A stretch of 64,000 nt of DNA from Aureimonas sp. AU22 (GCF_001463745.1 NZ_BBWJ01000039.1:1-64000), one strand, 5' to 3'; counted from the stretch's first letter, positions 9,351 to 20,222 are shown. The notes: generated from the sequence alone by a model not told the origin. Translations and numbers: made by a program.

Positions 9351-10292
9351 TCAATCCGTTCCGCCCTGCTGCCACTTGCGGCGCTGAAGGCCGAAGAAGC
9401 TGAACAGGATCGCCGCCAGCAGGAACGGCACCATGGCGACCGCGATAGCCGCGCCTTCACCGAGCGCACCGCCGGGAATGCCGCGCTGGAACGACAGCGT
9501 CGCCATCAGGTGCGTCGCGTTCACCGGGCCGCCCTTGGTCAGGACGTAGATCAGCTGGAAGTCGGTGAAGGTGAACAGCACCGAGAAGGTCATCACCACG
9601 GCGATGATGGGGGTGAGCAGCGGCAGCGTGATGCGCCGGAAGCGCTGCCACGACGTCGCGCCGTCGAGCGCGGCCGCCTCGTGCAGCGAGACGGGGATGG
9701 TCTGGAGACCGGCGAGGAGCGAGATTGCGACGAAAGGGATGCCGCGCCAGACGTTGGCGGCGATCACCGAGAGCCGCGCGTTGGTGGCGTCGCCGAGGAA
9801 GTTGATCGGCGCATCGATCACGCCCCACTGCATCAGTACCCAGGAGATGATCGAGAACTGCGAATCGAAGATCCACCAGAAGGCGAGCGCCGACAGGACC
9901 GTCGGCACGACCCACGGCAGGAGGATGATCGCACGGAAGAAGGTCTTGAAGGGCAGGCTCTCGTTCAGGATGATCGCGAGCCAGAGGCCCAGGGCGAACT
10001 TCAGGATCGAGGCCACGGCCGTGTAGACGACCGTGTTGAAGACCGAGAGCCAGAAGACCTTGTCTTCCATCAGGTACTGGTAGTTCTCCAGCCCGATGAA
10101 GATGCCGGGCCGCCCGATCCGCGTATCGGTAAAGCCGAGCCACACGCCGAGACCCAGCGGATAGGTCAGGAAGCAGAGCAGGAAGACGGCCGCCGGCAGC
10201 ATGAACAGGAAGCCGAGCCCGTTCCGACTTTGCGACAGGCGTTCGAAAAAGGACGGTTTGGGCGGCAGTTCGCCCGCCGTGAGGCTGGACAT
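9351..10292 (-). CDS. carbohydrate ABC transporter permease, MalF/UgpA type
   Basis: A 313-residue membrane subunit with six main hydrophobic segments. The N-terminal helix contains FLFMLPAAVFLLCFLTYPL, the signature start of CUT1 permeases, and the EAA loop reads EAAALDGATSWQRFRRITL. The ATG at 10292 begins MSSLTAGELPPK. A much longer open frame extends upstream through the binding-protein gene but is a shadow. It forms a heterodimer with the 8440-9339 product. The preceding gene, the binding protein, is 71 bp upstream. Confidence 0.93.
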   Translation of the reverse strand: MSSLTAGELPPKPSFFERLSQSRNGLGFLFMLPAAVFLLCFLTYPLGLGVWLGFTDTRIGRPGIFIGLENYQYLMEDKVFWLSVFNTVVYTAVASILKFALGLWLAIILNESLPFKTFFRAIILLPWVVPTVLSALAFWWIFDSQFSIISWVLMQWGVIDAPINFLGDATNARLSVIAANVWRGIPFVAISLLAGLQTIPVSLHEAAALDGATSWQRFRRITLPLLTPIIAVVMTFSVLFTFTDFQLIYVLTKGGPVNATHLMATLSFQRGIPGGALGEGAAIAVAMVPFLLAAILFSFFGLQRRKWQQGGTD

Positions 10293-10363
10293 GGCAAATC
10301 CCGATCGCGCGAGGGTGCAGGAGCCGCGTCCGCCGGCATGGCGGACGCGGCGACGGGTCGGGC

Positions 10364-11680
10364 CTAGACGCGGTAGTAGCGGTTGGCGCGACGCTCGGCG
10401 TTCTTGATCGCGTCTTCCGGCGAGGACTGGCCGGTCACGGCTTCGGCATACATGTCGACCAGCACGTAGTCGGCCATGACGCCGGCCGATGCCGCGCCGA
10501 GCGGTCCTGCATAGCCGTTCGGCCGCAGGCTCGCCGAGGCCTTGGCATAGGCCGCATGGATCGGGTTCGAAGTCCAGACCGGGTTGCTCTCGTACGCCTT
10601 CAGCGGCTGGCAGCAGTAGGCGCTGGCGCCCTGGATCCAGGCGTTCATGTTGTCCGGCTGGTACAGGAACTGGAGGTAGGCCTTGGCGGCTTCCGGGAAC
10701 TTCGTGTGCTTGAAGATCGAGATCGTGGACGCCTGGTGCAGCTCCACCGACTGGCCGACGGGGCCGATCGGCAGGTTCACCGAGCGCATGTCGTCGGCGA
10801 TCTCCTTCATCGCCGGATCCTTCAGCGCGGCGTAGTAGACCGACACGCCGTTCGCCGTCAGCGACACCTGGCCGGCGAGGAAGGCGCGGTTGTTGTTGAC
10901 GTCCTGCCAGCTCTCGGTGCCTGGGATGAAGGTCTTGTAGAGCTCCATTGCATACTTGACGGACTCGAGCGTCTCCGGGCTGTTGATGGTGACGGTGCCG
11001 TTCTCGTCGACCATCCGGCCGCCGTGGCTCCAGAGCAGCCAGTGGGCGTAGTTGTTGCCGTCGCCGACAGCCTTGCCGTGCGGGAAGCCGGCCGGCGTGC
11101 CCTTGGCCTTCAGCGCCTTGCAAAGCTCGAGGAAGCCGGCGGTGTCCTTCGGAAATTCCTGGAAGCCGGCCGCCTTCATGTGGCTGTCGCGGTAGACCAC
11201 GGCGTTGCCGATGGCGCACAGCGGCAGGGCGATGAAGCTGTCGCCGCGCCGCGCGTAGGATTCGAGGCCTGGATACCAGCCGCCGTTCGCCGCGCCGATC
11301 GAGGTGCCGAGATCGGTCACGTCGACGAGCTTGTCCGGATACTGCTGCGGGTCGTCGAACCAGCTCATCACCATGTCGGGGCCCGAGCCGACATTGGCGG
11401 CGACGGCCGCCTTCGGACGCACGTCCTCCCAGCTTTCCTTGTCGACGCGCACCTGGACGCCGGTCGCGTCCGTGAACTTCTTGGTGTTGGCGAGGAACGC
11501 CTCCTCCTCGGCCGGCACGAACGGCACCCAGCGCAGGAGGCGCAGCGACGCTCCGGCCTCCGGGGTGAAGGTCGGCGCGGCGCCTTGCGCGAAGGCCGGG
11601 CCCATGCCGAAGCGGCCGCCCAGCGCGGCGCCGGCGACGATGCCGGCGGTGCCGGCGAGAATCTGTCTACGATTGATCAC
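10364..11680 (-). CDS. extracellular sugar-binding protein, MalE/UgpB type
   Basis: A 438-residue solute-binding protein of the type 1 extracellular family. Translation most likely starts at a GTG (11680) that follows GAGGAGGAACACC; an in-frame TTG at 11695 overlaps that site. The N-terminus VINRRQILAG plus an Ala/Gly stretch to FAQG is a Tat signal. The mature protein shows family features: an early LRLLRWVPF strand, SGPDMVMSWFDD and an aromatic-rich pocket (NNYAHWLLWSHGGR). It captures the sugar or sugar acid for the permeases encoded downstream. It lies between the ATPase and permease genes of one operon. Confidence 0.93.
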   Translation of the reverse strand: MINRRQILAGTAGIVAGAALGGRFGMGPAFAQGAAPTFTPEAGASLRLLRWVPFVPAEEEAFLANTKKFTDATGVQVRVDKESWEDVRPKAAVAANVGSGPDMVMSWFDDPQQYPDKLVDVTDLGTSIGAANGGWYPGLESYARRGDSFIALPLCAIGNAVVYRDSHMKAAGFQEFPKDTAGFLELCKALKAKGTPAGFPHGKAVGDGNNYAHWLLWSHGGRMVDENGTVTINSPETLESVKYAMELYKTFIPGTESWQDVNNNRAFLAGQVSLTANGVSVYYAALKDPAMKEIADDMRSVNLPIGPVGQSVELHQASTISIFKHTKFPEAAKAYLQFLYQPDNMNAWIQGASAYCCQPLKAYESNPVWTSNPIHAAYAKASASLRPNGYAGPLGAASAGVMADYVLVDMYAEAVTGQSSPEDAIKNAERRANRYYRV

Positions 11681-11760
11681 GGTGTTCCTCCTCAAGGTCG
11701 GGGCATTTTATGGTTTCGCGCTGGTCGTGCCCCGTTGCCGCCGCGCCGATACGCCGAACG

Positions 11761-12819
<1,059 letters not shown>

Positions 12820-12901
12820 GATGTTTCCTCCCGAAGGCCGGGGCCCGGGCGCGGCTTGTTCCGCCGCTTCGCCCGGGGCCGGGACCCTGATTGTTCCGTT
12901 T

Positions 12902-12919
12902 CGGGCGGGAAACCGCCCG
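12902..12919. repeat. GC-rich hairpin between SDR and ABC ATPase genes
   Basis: CGGGCGG (12902-12908) pairs with CCGCCCG (12913-12919) around GAAA. It lies in a 134-bp gap that holds further GC-rich partial palindromes (around 12838-12885). No U-run follows on the minus strand, so this is an RNA structure or processing/stability hairpin within the operon rather than a clear terminator. Confidence 0.35.
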
Positions 12920-12953
12920 TCGATGTCGTCGGCCCGACCGGGCCGCCCTGGTC

Positions 12954-13706
12954 TCAGCCGCGCCCGACGAAGGGCATCTTGGTCGCCATGATCGTCATAG
13001 TCAGAACGTTCGCCTCGAGCGGCAGCGCCGCCATATGCACCACGGCAGCGCCGACATGCGCAGGGTCCATGGTCGGCTCGGAGGCGATCCGCCCGTCGGC
13101 CTGCATCACGCCGGCCGACATGGCGGCGGTCATGTCGCTGGCGGCGTTGCCAATATCGATCTGGCCGCACGCGATGTCGTACTTGCGCCCGTCGAGGGCG
13201 GTGGACTTCGTCAGCCCGGCGATCGCATGCTTGGTGGCCGTGTAGGGCGCCGAGTTCGGCCGCGGCGTGGTGGCGGAGATCGAACCGTTGTTGATGATGC
13301 GCCCGCCGCGCGGCTCCTGCGCCTTCATCAGCCTGAACGCGGCCTGCGTGCAGAGGAACGCGCCGGTGAGGTTGGCCGACACGACGTTGCTCCACTGCTC
13401 GAAGCTGAGATCTTCCAGCGGGATCGCGGGAGCCACGGAGCCGGCATTGTTGACGAGGAGGTCCAGCCGCCCGAACCGCTCGCGGATCCCCTCGAAGAGA
13501 GCCGCCACCGACGCGGGATCGCCGATGTCGGCTACCATCGCGACGGTGCCCTGCCCCAGTTCGTTCGCCGTCGTTTCCAGCACCTCCTGTCGGCGCCCGC
13601 AGATCACCACCGTCCAGCCCGCGGACGCCAGAGCCTTCGAGATCGCCTTGCCGACTCCAGTTCCGCCGCCCGTCACGAGGGCGATCCGGCTTAGTTCTTC
13701 CGTCAT
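12954..13706 (-). CDS. short-chain dehydrogenase/reductase (250 aa)
   Basis: A classical SDR. The N-terminal Rossmann motif is [16 protein letters not shown], the NNAG motif is [10 protein letters not shown], and the catalytic region has Ser in NNGSIS and Tyr-Lys in YTATKHA. It starts with ATGA overlapping the stop of the preceding dehydrogenase gene by 4 bp, so the two are translationally coupled. With that DenD-like enzyme, the sugar importer and the FadR-type regulator it forms a catabolic unit. It most likely oxidises a sugar or sugar-acid hydroxyl using NAD(P). The exact substrate cannot be read from sequence. Confidence 0.88.
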   Translation of the reverse strand: MTEELSRIALVTGGGTGVGKAISKALASAGWTVVICGRRQEVLETTANELGQGTVAMVADIGDPASVAALFEGIRERFGRLDLLVNNAGSVAPAIPLEDLSFEQWSNVVSANLTGAFLCTQAAFRLMKAQEPRGGRIINNGSISATTPRPNSAPYTATKHAIAGLTKSTALDGRKYDIACGQIDIGNAASDMTAAMSAGVMQADGRIASEPTMDPAHVGAAVVHMAALPLEANVLTMTIMATKMPFVGRG

Positions 13707-14692
13707 GTCCGGACGCTCCCACCGAGCTCATCCTCGATATGCGCGCGCACGATCTCCTCGAAGGAGTCCTCGACCGTGAAACCGAGATCGCGCGCCCGCT
13801 TCGCCTCGATGTCCGGCGCCCAGCCATCGACGATGCGGATGATCGTCTCGTCCGGCACGCGCTTGACCAGCGCCAAGGCGCCCTCGCCCGCAACTGCCCG
13901 CAGCGCCTCGAGTTCGTCGGCGACGGTTGCCGAGAGGCCGGGCATGTTAAGGTTGCGGCGCGGGCCGATCCGTGAGGTGTCCATGGTCGCGGCGTGCAGG
14001 AAGAAGCCCACGGCCGCACGTGGACTGGCGAAGTAGTGGCGCACCGTGTCAGCCACCGGCAGTACGGCTTCCTTGCCCGACATCGGCTCGCGCAGGATGT
14101 TGGAGAAGAAGCCGGACGCTGCCTTGTTGGGCGCGCCGGGCCGCACGCAGATCGTGGGCAGCCGGAGGCCCACGCCGTCGAGGAAACCGCGCCGCGTGTA
14201 GTCGGCCAGAAGCAGTTCGCCGATCGCCTTTTGCGTGCCGTAGCTTGTCAGCGGCGTCAGGGCGAAATCCTCGGGCACACGATCAGCGAAGGGTGCCCCG
14301 AAGACCGCGATGGACGAGGCGAAGACGACCCGTGGCGTGTAGCCGGAGCGGGCGTGCTCGTGCCGGATCGCCTCGAACAGATCGCGCGTCCCGTCGAGAT
14401 TGATCGTATAGCCCTTGTCGAAGTCCGCCTCGGCCTCGCCCGAGACGATGGCGGCAAGGTGGAACACGACGTCCGGCCGTTCGGCGATCAGCGGTTCGGT
14501 TGCCTTGGCAGCCGAAACGTCGATCGCCTGCGTCTTGACGTCGGCGATCCCGCCCGTGGGCCCCTTCGGCTCCACGACGTCCACCAGAACAAGGCGTTCC
14601 ACGGCCTTGCCCCCGAGCGCACCGTCCCCGGCGATCCGCTCCGCGAGCTTCCGCCCGATCATCCCGGCCGCGCCGATGATGAGCACCTTCAT
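13703..14692 (-). CDS. NAD-dependent epimerase/dehydratase-type dehydrogenase, DenD-like
   Basis: A 329-residue extended SDR. The nucleotide-binding motif is [16 protein letters not shown], the catalytic YxxxK is [12 protein letters not shown], and the active-site Ser region is FASSIAVFG. The overall wording ([62 protein letters not shown]) resembles D-erythronate dehydrogenase DenD and its relatives, which oxidise a four-carbon sugar acid to a 2-oxo acid. I infer a role in sugar-acid breakdown. No DenK/OtnK-type kinase or aldolase of that pathway is next to it, so the true substrate may differ. It is second in the operon, 53 bp behind the regulator gene. Confidence 0.8.
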   Translation of the reverse strand: MKVLIIGAAGMIGRKLAERIAGDGALGGKAVERLVLVDVVEPKGPTGGIADVKTQAIDVSAAKATEPLIAERPDVVFHLAAIVSGEAEADFDKGYTINLDGTRDLFEAIRHEHARSGYTPRVVFASSIAVFGAPFADRVPEDFALTPLTSYGTQKAIGELLLADYTRRGFLDGVGLRLPTICVRPGAPNKAASGFFSNILREPMSGKEAVLPVADTVRHYFASPRAAVGFFLHAATMDTSRIGPRRNLNMPGLSATVADELEALRAVAGEGALALVKRVPDETIIRIVDGWAPDIEAKRARDLGFTVEDSFEEIVRAHIEDELGGSVRT

Positions 14693-14745
14693 GCGTCGTC
14701 TCCCTCCCAGTGTCGTCGGCCCCGCCTCCTCGCGGCGACCGACGC

Positions 14746-15522
14746 CTAGCCCGTAAGCCGGGACTTTTCTCCCATTGCGGCGACAGGTGGCAGGCCCATC
14801 ACGCGCAGCGTCGTCTCGTAGATCCTCTGGATGTGCACGTCGAACGCGCGCACCGTCGCCTCGCGGTCACGCCCCTCGAGCGCCCGCACGATCTCCGCAT
14901 GGTCGGCATGGCTGCGCGCGATCGCGCCCGGTTCAGACACCGCCCGATGCCGCTGCTGCATCATGTAGCCGAACAGGTCGCCGACGAATTCCGCGAGGAC
15001 GGGATTGGCGCAGCGGCGGTAGATCGCCAGGTGAAACTCGCGATCCATCACGAGGAAGCGCACCGGATCCTCCAGCGCGCTTGCCTGCATCGCCAGCGAC
15101 TGGCGCAGGAAGCGCAACGTTTCGTCGTCGATCCGCTCGGCAGCGTCGCCCACCACCACGCGCTCGTTGAGCAGCCGCGCCGCATGCACGTCGTCCAGCC
15201 CGTAGCTGTTGATGAGACGCGCCTCTCGCGAGCGCCGGAACTCGGGGCCTACATCTTCGGAACGCACCCGAGTCCGTGCCCCGTGCAACACTGCCAGCAG
15301 CCCCTTCGCCGCCAGGATCTGCACCCCGCCGCGCACCGACTCCCGGCTCACCTGCAAGGCCGCGGCGAGATCGCGCTCGCTCGGCAGATCGTCGCCGACC
15401 TGGAAAATGCCGGAGGCGATCAGCATCGCGATCTTCTCGGCCACCACGTCCCGAACGTTCCGCCGCACGATCGCCTCGCGCAGTTCAGGAGCGTTCTCCA
15501 GGACGAATTCCGATAATGACAT
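14746..15522 (-). CDS. FadR-subfamily (GntR) transcriptional regulator
   Basis: A 258-residue regulator. The winged HTH occupies about residues 22-85 (VVAEKIAMLIASGIFQVGDDLPSERDLA split around the recognition helix VSRESVRGGVQILAAKGLL). The C-terminal FCD ligand-binding domain spans about 95-230 and keeps metal/ligand histidines in FHLAIYRR and ARSHADHAEIV. This subfamily typically represses sugar-acid or organic-acid genes until the effector binds. It heads the minus-strand operon and faces an operator-like palindrome at 15578-15592, so autoregulation and control of the DenD/SDR/ABC genes is likely. Confidence 0.9.
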   Translation of the reverse strand: MSLSEFVLENAPELREAIVRRNVRDVVAEKIAMLIASGIFQVGDDLPSERDLAAALQVSRESVRGGVQILAAKGLLAVLHGARTRVRSEDVGPEFRRSREARLINSYGLDDVHAARLLNERVVVGDAAERIDDETLRFLRQSLAMQASALEDPVRFLVMDREFHLAIYRRCANPVLAEFVGDLFGYMMQQRHRAVSEPGAIARSHADHAEIVRALEGRDREATVRAFDVHIQRIYETTLRVMGLPPVAAMGEKSRLTG

Positions 15523-15577
15523 TGAGCCCCCCGCCCACTGGCACGGCCAGCGGACCAGTTGAGCCTTTCAGTCGCGT

Positions 15578-15592
15578 AATTGTCTGTCAATT
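15578..15592. promoter_or_regulatory. putative FadR-type operator, AATTG-N5-CAATT
   Basis: An imperfect palindrome with the core TTGTCTGTCAA (15580-15590), close to the T.GT-N-AC.A operator style of FadR-subfamily GntR regulators. It lies 56-70 bp upstream of the regulator start (15522), in the 222-bp divergent region shared with prfC. Confidence 0.5.
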
Positions 15593-15744
15593 GGCCGAGC
15601 GTGCTGCATCGCGATACTCGGGGTTGTGTGGAAGCGTCCGAATTCGGCGAAGCCCTTGCGATCGTTCACCCAAGCCGTCATTGGGAAGGCCATCGTTTCG
15701 GCGGAGGAGACCTCCGCACCGCAGACCATCGGAAAGGGCGTGCC

Positions 15745-17379
15745 ATGAGCGCCGCAACGGACATCGCAGCGTCCGCCTCGAAAGGCGATTCGGATAACCC
15801 GAAGGGGTTCGCCGCCCGACGGACGTTTGCGATCATCTCGCACCCCGACGCCGGCAAGACGACGCTGACGGAAAAGCTGTTGCTTGCGGGCGGCGCGATC
15901 AACATGGCGGGCGCCGTCAAGGCGCGCGGCGAGAACCGGCGCGCACGCTCCGACTGGATGGAGATCGAGCAGTCGCGCGGCATCTCCGTCACCTCCTCGG
16001 TGATGACTTTCGAGCGCGAGGGGATCACGTTCAACCTCCTCGACACGCCCGGCCACAGCGACTTTTCCGAAGACACCTACCGGACCCTGACGGCCGTCGA
16101 CAGCGCCATCATGGTGGTGGACGTCGCCAAGGGCATCGAGAGCCAGACGCGCAAGCTCTTCGAGATCTGCCGCCTGCGCGACATTCCCATCATCACCTTC
16201 GCCAACAAGGTGGACCGCGAAGGTCGGAGCGCCTTCGAGGTCATGGACGAGATCGAGGAGGCACTGCAGCTTAGCGTCTCGCCGCAGGTCTGGCCGGTCG
16301 GCATGGGCTCCGACTTCCACGGCTGCTACGATCTGGCCACCGACGAGTTCCTGTATTCCTCCCTGCGCGCGGGGGGGCCCTGCGACAGTGTCAAGCAGAT
16401 GACGGGCATCGAGGACCCGGCGCTGGACGCGATGGTGCCCGAGCACGTTTTGACCCGCTTCCGCGAAGAGGCCGAACTCGCGCGTGAAGGTTACGCTCCC
16501 TTCGACGCCGACGACTATCGGCAGGGACATCTGACGCCGGTCGTCTTCGGCAGCGCGCTGCGCGACTTCTCGGTCGATCAGCTGCTGCGCATCGTCTCGC
16601 GCTTCGCGCCCCCGCCGCGCTCGCAGCCTTCGGACAAGGGACCCGTCGATCCCCGCGGCAACACCGTCTCGGCCTTCGTGTTCAAGGTCCAGGCGAACAT
16701 GGACCCGAACCACCGCGACCGCGTCGCCTTCGTCCGCTTCTGCTCCGGCCACTTCAAGCGCGGCATGAAGCTGAACCACGTGCGCTCGGGCAAGCCGCTG
16801 GCGGTCAACAACCCGATCTACTTCTTCGCGCAGGAGCGCGACCTCGCCGAGGAAGCCTTCGCCGGCGACGTGATCGGCATCCCGAACCACGGCACCCTGC
16901 GCGTCGGCGACACGCTGACGGAGGGCGAGACCTTCCGTTTCACCGGCCTGCCCTCGTTCGCGCCCGAGGTCATGCGTCGCGTTCGCCTTGAAGACACCAT
17001 GCGGATGAAGCAGTTGCGCCGAGCTCTTGAGGATCTGGCTGAAGAAGGACTCGTCCAGGTGTTCAAGCCGATGATCGGCTCGAACTGGATCGTCGGCGTC
17101 GTCGGTCCGCTGCAGCTCGACGTCCTCGCCTCGCGCATCAAGCAGGAATACAAGACGGACATCGGCTTCGAGCCAGTGCCCTATTCCACCGCACGCTGGA
17201 TCTCGTCGGCGGACGAGAAGAAGCTCAAGACCTTCATCGACGAGAACAAGATGGCGGTGGCGGAGGACCGGGACGGGCGTCCCGTCTTTCTGCCCAAGGG
17301 CGACTGGGAACTTCGCTATGCCCGGGAACGCAACCCGGACCTGCGTTTCGACGAGACGCGCGAGCTTGTTGCGACCTGA
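15745..17379 (+). CDS. prfC: peptide chain release factor 3
   Basis: A 544-residue translational GTPase. G1 is HPDAGKTTLTEK (about residues 37-45), G3 is DTPGHSDF and G4 is ANKVDREG. The domain order and length match RF3 (525-545 aa), which removes RF1/RF2 from the ribosome after peptide release. The C-terminal region with QVFKPMIGSNWIVGVVGPLQ and DWELRYARERNPDLRF is specific to RF3 rather than EF-G. The ATG at 15745 follows GGAAAGGGCGTGCC; the open frame extends to 15580 without support. It is transcribed divergently from the GntR regulator. Confidence 0.95.
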   Translation: MSAATDIAASASKGDSDNPKGFAARRTFAIISHPDAGKTTLTEKLLLAGGAINMAGAVKARGENRRARSDWMEIEQSRGISVTSSVMTFEREGITFNLLDTPGHSDFSEDTYRTLTAVDSAIMVVDVAKGIESQTRKLFEICRLRDIPIITFANKVDREGRSAFEVMDEIEEALQLSVSPQVWPVGMGSDFHGCYDLATDEFLYSSLRAGGPCDSVKQMTGIEDPALDAMVPEHVLTRFREEAELAREGYAPFDADDYRQGHLTPVVFGSALRDFSVDQLLRIVSRFAPPPRSQPSDKGPVDPRGNTVSAFVFKVQANMDPNHRDRVAFVRFCSGHFKRGMKLNHVRSGKPLAVNNPIYFFAQERDLAEEAFAGDVIGIPNHGTLRVGDTLTEGETFRFTGLPSFAPEVMRRVRLEDTMRMKQLRRALEDLAEEGLVQVFKPMIGSNWIVGVVGPLQLDVLASRIKQEYKTDIGFEPVPYSTARWISSADEKKLKTFIDENKMAVAEDRDGRPVFLPKGDWELRYARERNPDLRFDETRELVAT

Positions 17380-17468
17380 CGGGGAAGGACACAGCGTTCA
17401 CTGGCGGTAACGGTTGCGTTGCAGCAGAAGCGGCGCACATAAGGGATCACGTTTACAGGAGGTCCCCC

Positions 17469-18056
17469 ATGACAGACGTCGCCGTTCTCGTCGGATCGCT
17501 GCGCCGCGATTCGATCAACCGCAAGCTGGCCGTCGCCCTGGGCAAGCTCGCCGCACCGCGCCTGAACTTCCGCATCGTCGATCTCTCCGACGTGCCGATG
17601 TACAACGACGACCTCATCCAGAATCTGCCGGAGCCGGTCGCACGCATGAAGCGGGAGATCGAGACCGCCGACGCGGTCATGTTCGTGACGCCCGAATACA
17701 ACCGCTCCTTCCCGGCCGTCCTGAAGAACGCGATCGACTGGGGCACCCGCCCCTACGGCAAGAACTCGTTCAGCGCCAAGCCCGGCGGCCTCGTCGGCAC
17801 CTCTCCGGGCGCGACGGGGACCGCAGCCGGACAGAACCATCTGAAGGGTGTCCTCAACGTCGTGGACGTCGTGCTTATGGGTCAGCCCGAGGTCTACCTC
17901 ACCTGGAAGGCCGACGACTTCGCCGAGGACGGAACGGTCCGCAACGACCACACCCGCGAGTTTCTCCAGCGCTACATCGAACGGTTCGTGAAATGGATCG
18001 AGCGCACCTCCGAGCCGAAGACAACGGCTCAGGCCGACGCCAACGGTACGAACTGA
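17469..18056 (+). CDS. NADPH-dependent FMN reductase family protein
   Basis: A 195-residue flavodoxin-like-fold oxidoreductase. The phosphate-binding loop is VGSLRRDSINRKLA, and the FMN-binding signature is TPEYNRSFPAVLKNAIDW, the hallmark of the NADPH-dependent FMN reductase/azobenzene or chromate reductase group. The start has an exemplary AGGAGG site 6 nt upstream. It probably makes reduced FMN or reduces quinones or xenobiotics in the cytoplasm. The gene stands alone and converges on pncA with an 18-bp gap. Confidence 0.9.
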   Translation: MTDVAVLVGSLRRDSINRKLAVALGKLAAPRLNFRIVDLSDVPMYNDDLIQNLPEPVARMKREIETADAVMFVTPEYNRSFPAVLKNAIDWGTRPYGKNSFSAKPGGLVGTSPGATGTAAGQNHLKGVLNVVDVVLMGQPEVYLTWKADDFAEDGTVRNDHTREFLQRYIERFVKWIERTSEPKTTAQADANGTN

Positions 18057-18074
18057 AGGGTCGGGGCCTCCGGC

Positions 18075-18704
18075 TCATTCGAGGTCGGAGGCGCTGATCC
18101 GCTGGATGCCTCGACGGGCGAACTCGGCGAACGTGCGCTCCAGCGAGCCGTCGAGATCGATCCCGCGGCAGGCATCTTCCACGACGAACACGGGCCAACC
18201 GGCATCCGCCGCGTCGAAGGCCGTCCAGGCGACGCAGAAATCGGTGGCGAGGCCGCAGATGAAGACGCGCTGCGTGCCGCGCTCGCGCAGATAGCCGGCA
18301 AGACCCGTCGCGGTCGCTCGGTCTGCCTCGCGAAACCCGGAGTAGCTGTCGATCCCCGGTTGGTAGCCTTTGCGAAGGATGGCCTGGGCATGCGGCACGC
18401 GGAGACCGGGATGAAACTCTGCGCCAGCCGTGCCTTGGACGCAGTGATCGGGCCACAGCACCTGGGAACCATAGGCCACGTCGATCGCGGTGAAAGGGTC
18501 CGCGCGATGCGTGCTGGCGAAGGAAATGTGCCCCGCGGGGTGCCAGTCCTGCGTCATCGCGACGATCGCGAAGCGCGGGGCGATCTCGTTGACCACAGGA
18601 ACCACAGCGTCGCCATCGGCCACCGCGAGCGATCCGCCCGGACAGAAGTCGTTCTGGACGTCCACCACGACCAGGGCGTCATGTCCCCCGATGACCTGCC
18701 GCAT
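18075..18704 (-). CDS. pncA: nicotinamidase (isochorismatase family)
   Basis: A 209-residue cysteine hydrolase that deamidates nicotinamide to nicotinate for NAD salvage. The catalytic triad is visible: Asp15 in VVDVQNDF, Lys in ILRKGY, and Cys in GLATDFCVAWTA. The metal-binding DWHPAGHISFASTH segment is the PncA-specific signature that separates it from other isochorismatase-like enzymes. The ATG at 18704 follows GAGGAACCG. Confidence 0.94.
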   Translation of the reverse strand: MRQVIGGHDALVVVDVQNDFCPGGSLAVADGDAVVPVVNEIAPRFAIVAMTQDWHPAGHISFASTHRADPFTAIDVAYGSQVLWPDHCVQGTAGAEFHPGLRVPHAQAILRKGYQPGIDSYSGFREADRATATGLAGYLRERGTQRVFICGLATDFCVAWTAFDAADAGWPVFVVEDACRGIDLDGSLERTFAEFARRGIQRISASDLE

Positions 18705-18821
18705 GCGATCGGTTCCTCTTCGCGTTTCCGGTTCCTCAGGTGTACGGGCAGCCGGGGGTCCTTGCCAAGGAACGGCGCGAGCGGCGCGTCGTTGAACGGG
18801 TGAATGGAAGGAGGCAGGACC

Positions 18822-19244
18822 GTGGATTCAGGACTTCTGATACCGATCGTCATGGCGACGACCCTGGCTGCGTCCGGAGCGGGGCTCGACGCGTTGCGTT
18901 GGGAAAGCCGGGTGCTCGTGATCTTCTCCTCCGCCGCTGGCGAACGAGAAGCCGCTCGGCAGCTGACCTATTTGACGGGCCGTGAACGCGATCTTGCCGA
19001 GCGTCGATTGACGGTGATCACGGTCCGAGACGACGAGGTGCGCGTGTTGTCAGGACAGGACGCGCCGGACGTCACGGCGGCCGATCTCCGTGGGAAGACC
19101 GGCGTCGGCGGCGTCGCCTTCGCCGCCGCGCTGATCGGTCTCGACGGCGGCACGAAATGGACGTCGACCGACCCGACGCCGCTCGACGACATCAACGCGG
19201 TGATCGATGCGATGCCGATGCGGCGTGCGGGAACCGATCGCTAA
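18822..19244 (+). CDS. DUF4174 domain protein (140 aa)
   Basis: A 140-residue protein. An N-terminal hydrophobic stretch (IPIVMATTLAASGAGL) may be an export signal. The domain begins LDALRWESRVLVIFSS and ends with LIGLDGGTKWTSTDPTPL.DINAVIDAMPMR, the typical closing pattern of DUF4174, a thioredoxin-fold-like family in alphaproteobacteria with Arg/Lys where a thioredoxin has its Cys pair. The GTG at 18822 follows GGAAGGAGG; the ATG at 18804 would overlap that site. It converges with ppk2, 8 bp away. Biological role unknown. Confidence 0.8.
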   Translation: MDSGLLIPIVMATTLAASGAGLDALRWESRVLVIFSSAAGEREAARQLTYLTGRERDLAERRLTVITVRDDEVRVLSGQDAPDVTAADLRGKTGVGGVAFAAALIGLDGGTKWTSTDPTPLDDINAVIDAMPMRRAGTDR

Positions 19245-19252
19245 GACGCGGC

Positions 19253-20086
19253 TCAGCCCGACTTCCCGCCCTCCTTTTCCTCGAGGCGCTTCAGCTTGTC
19301 GAACTGCTTGGCGATATCCTTGCTGACGGGCTGCGGCTTCAGGTCGACCCCGGCGGACAGGCGCGCGGCAATGTGCTCGAGAACGGTGATGCGCGCGTAG
19401 CGCTTGTCGTTCGCGGGCACGACGAGCCAGGGCGCGCAGGCGGTCGACGTCCGCTCCAGCATTTCGTTCGCCGCATCCTCGTAATCCGACCAACGTTCGC
19501 GGTTTCGGAAATCCTCGTACGACAGCTTCCACCGCTTGAGCGGATCTTCCATGCGATCCTTGAACCGCTTCAGCTGCTCGTCCGGCGAAATGTAGAGGAA
19601 GACCTTGGTCATGCGCGTGCCGGAATCGGTCAGCAGCTTCTCGAAGCCGTTGATCTCGTCGTAGGCCCGCCCCCATTCGGCGGGCTTGGCGAACCCTTCG
19701 ACCCGTTCGACGAGGACGCGGCCGTACCACGACCGGTCGAAGACGCAGATTTCGCCTTTGCCCGGCAGGCGCTGCCAGAACCGCGAGAGATAGTGGTGGC
19801 GCAGGTCCTCGGGCGAAGGTGCGGCAATCGGCCAGACTTTGAAGCCACGCGGGTCCATCACGGCCGCCATGCGTCGGATCGTGCCCCCCTTACCGGCCGC
19901 GTCCCAGCCCTCGAACACACAGACGGCCGCGTCGCCCGTATGGAGATAGGCCTGATGGATCTCCATGAAACGCACCTGAACCGCATTCAGCCGGGCGTCG
20001 TATTCGTCGCGGTCGATGGTCGTGCGCAAGTCGAGCCGGCCGAGCGGCCGGCGGGCGTTGCGATCGTCGCTTTCCTGATGGGCCAT
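19253..20086 (-). CDS. ppk2: polyphosphate kinase 2 family protein
   Basis: A 277-residue PPK2. Walker A is GWDAAGKGGTIRR, Walker B is FDRSWYGRVLVERVEGF, and the lid module includes Arg/Lys-rich LKRFKDRMEDPLKRWKLS. The family transfers phosphate between polyphosphate and nucleotides (ADP/GDP or AMP depending on class). The single-domain size (about 270-300 aa) is typical. The exact nucleotide preference cannot be settled by eye. The C-terminus ends in a Lys/Glu-rich helix (QFDKLKRLEEKEGG). The ATG at 20086 follows GGGAGTGACGA. It is divergent from the mfd-like gene. Confidence 0.92.
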   Translation of the reverse strand: MAHQESDDRNARRPLGRLDLRTTIDRDEYDARLNAVQVRFMEIHQAYLHTGDAAVCVFEGWDAAGKGGTIRRMAAVMDPRGFKVWPIAAPSPEDLRHHYLSRFWQRLPGKGEICVFDRSWYGRVLVERVEGFAKPAEWGRAYDEINGFEKLLTDSGTRMTKVFLYISPDEQLKRFKDRMEDPLKRWKLSYEDFRNRERWSDYEDAANEMLERTSTACAPWLVVPANDKRYARITVLEHIAARLSAGVDLKPQPVSKDIAKQFDKLKRLEEKEGGKSG

Positions 20087-20222
20087 TCGTCACTCCCGTT
20101 GCCCGCGATCGCGCAACGTAAAGGGCGAGATCGTTGGCGACACATTGAACCACCTCGGGGCGCGTGAGGATCGGAGATCGCGATCGTGCGTTTCGACCGT
20201 GTCCCGGCTCCCGCCGCCATGA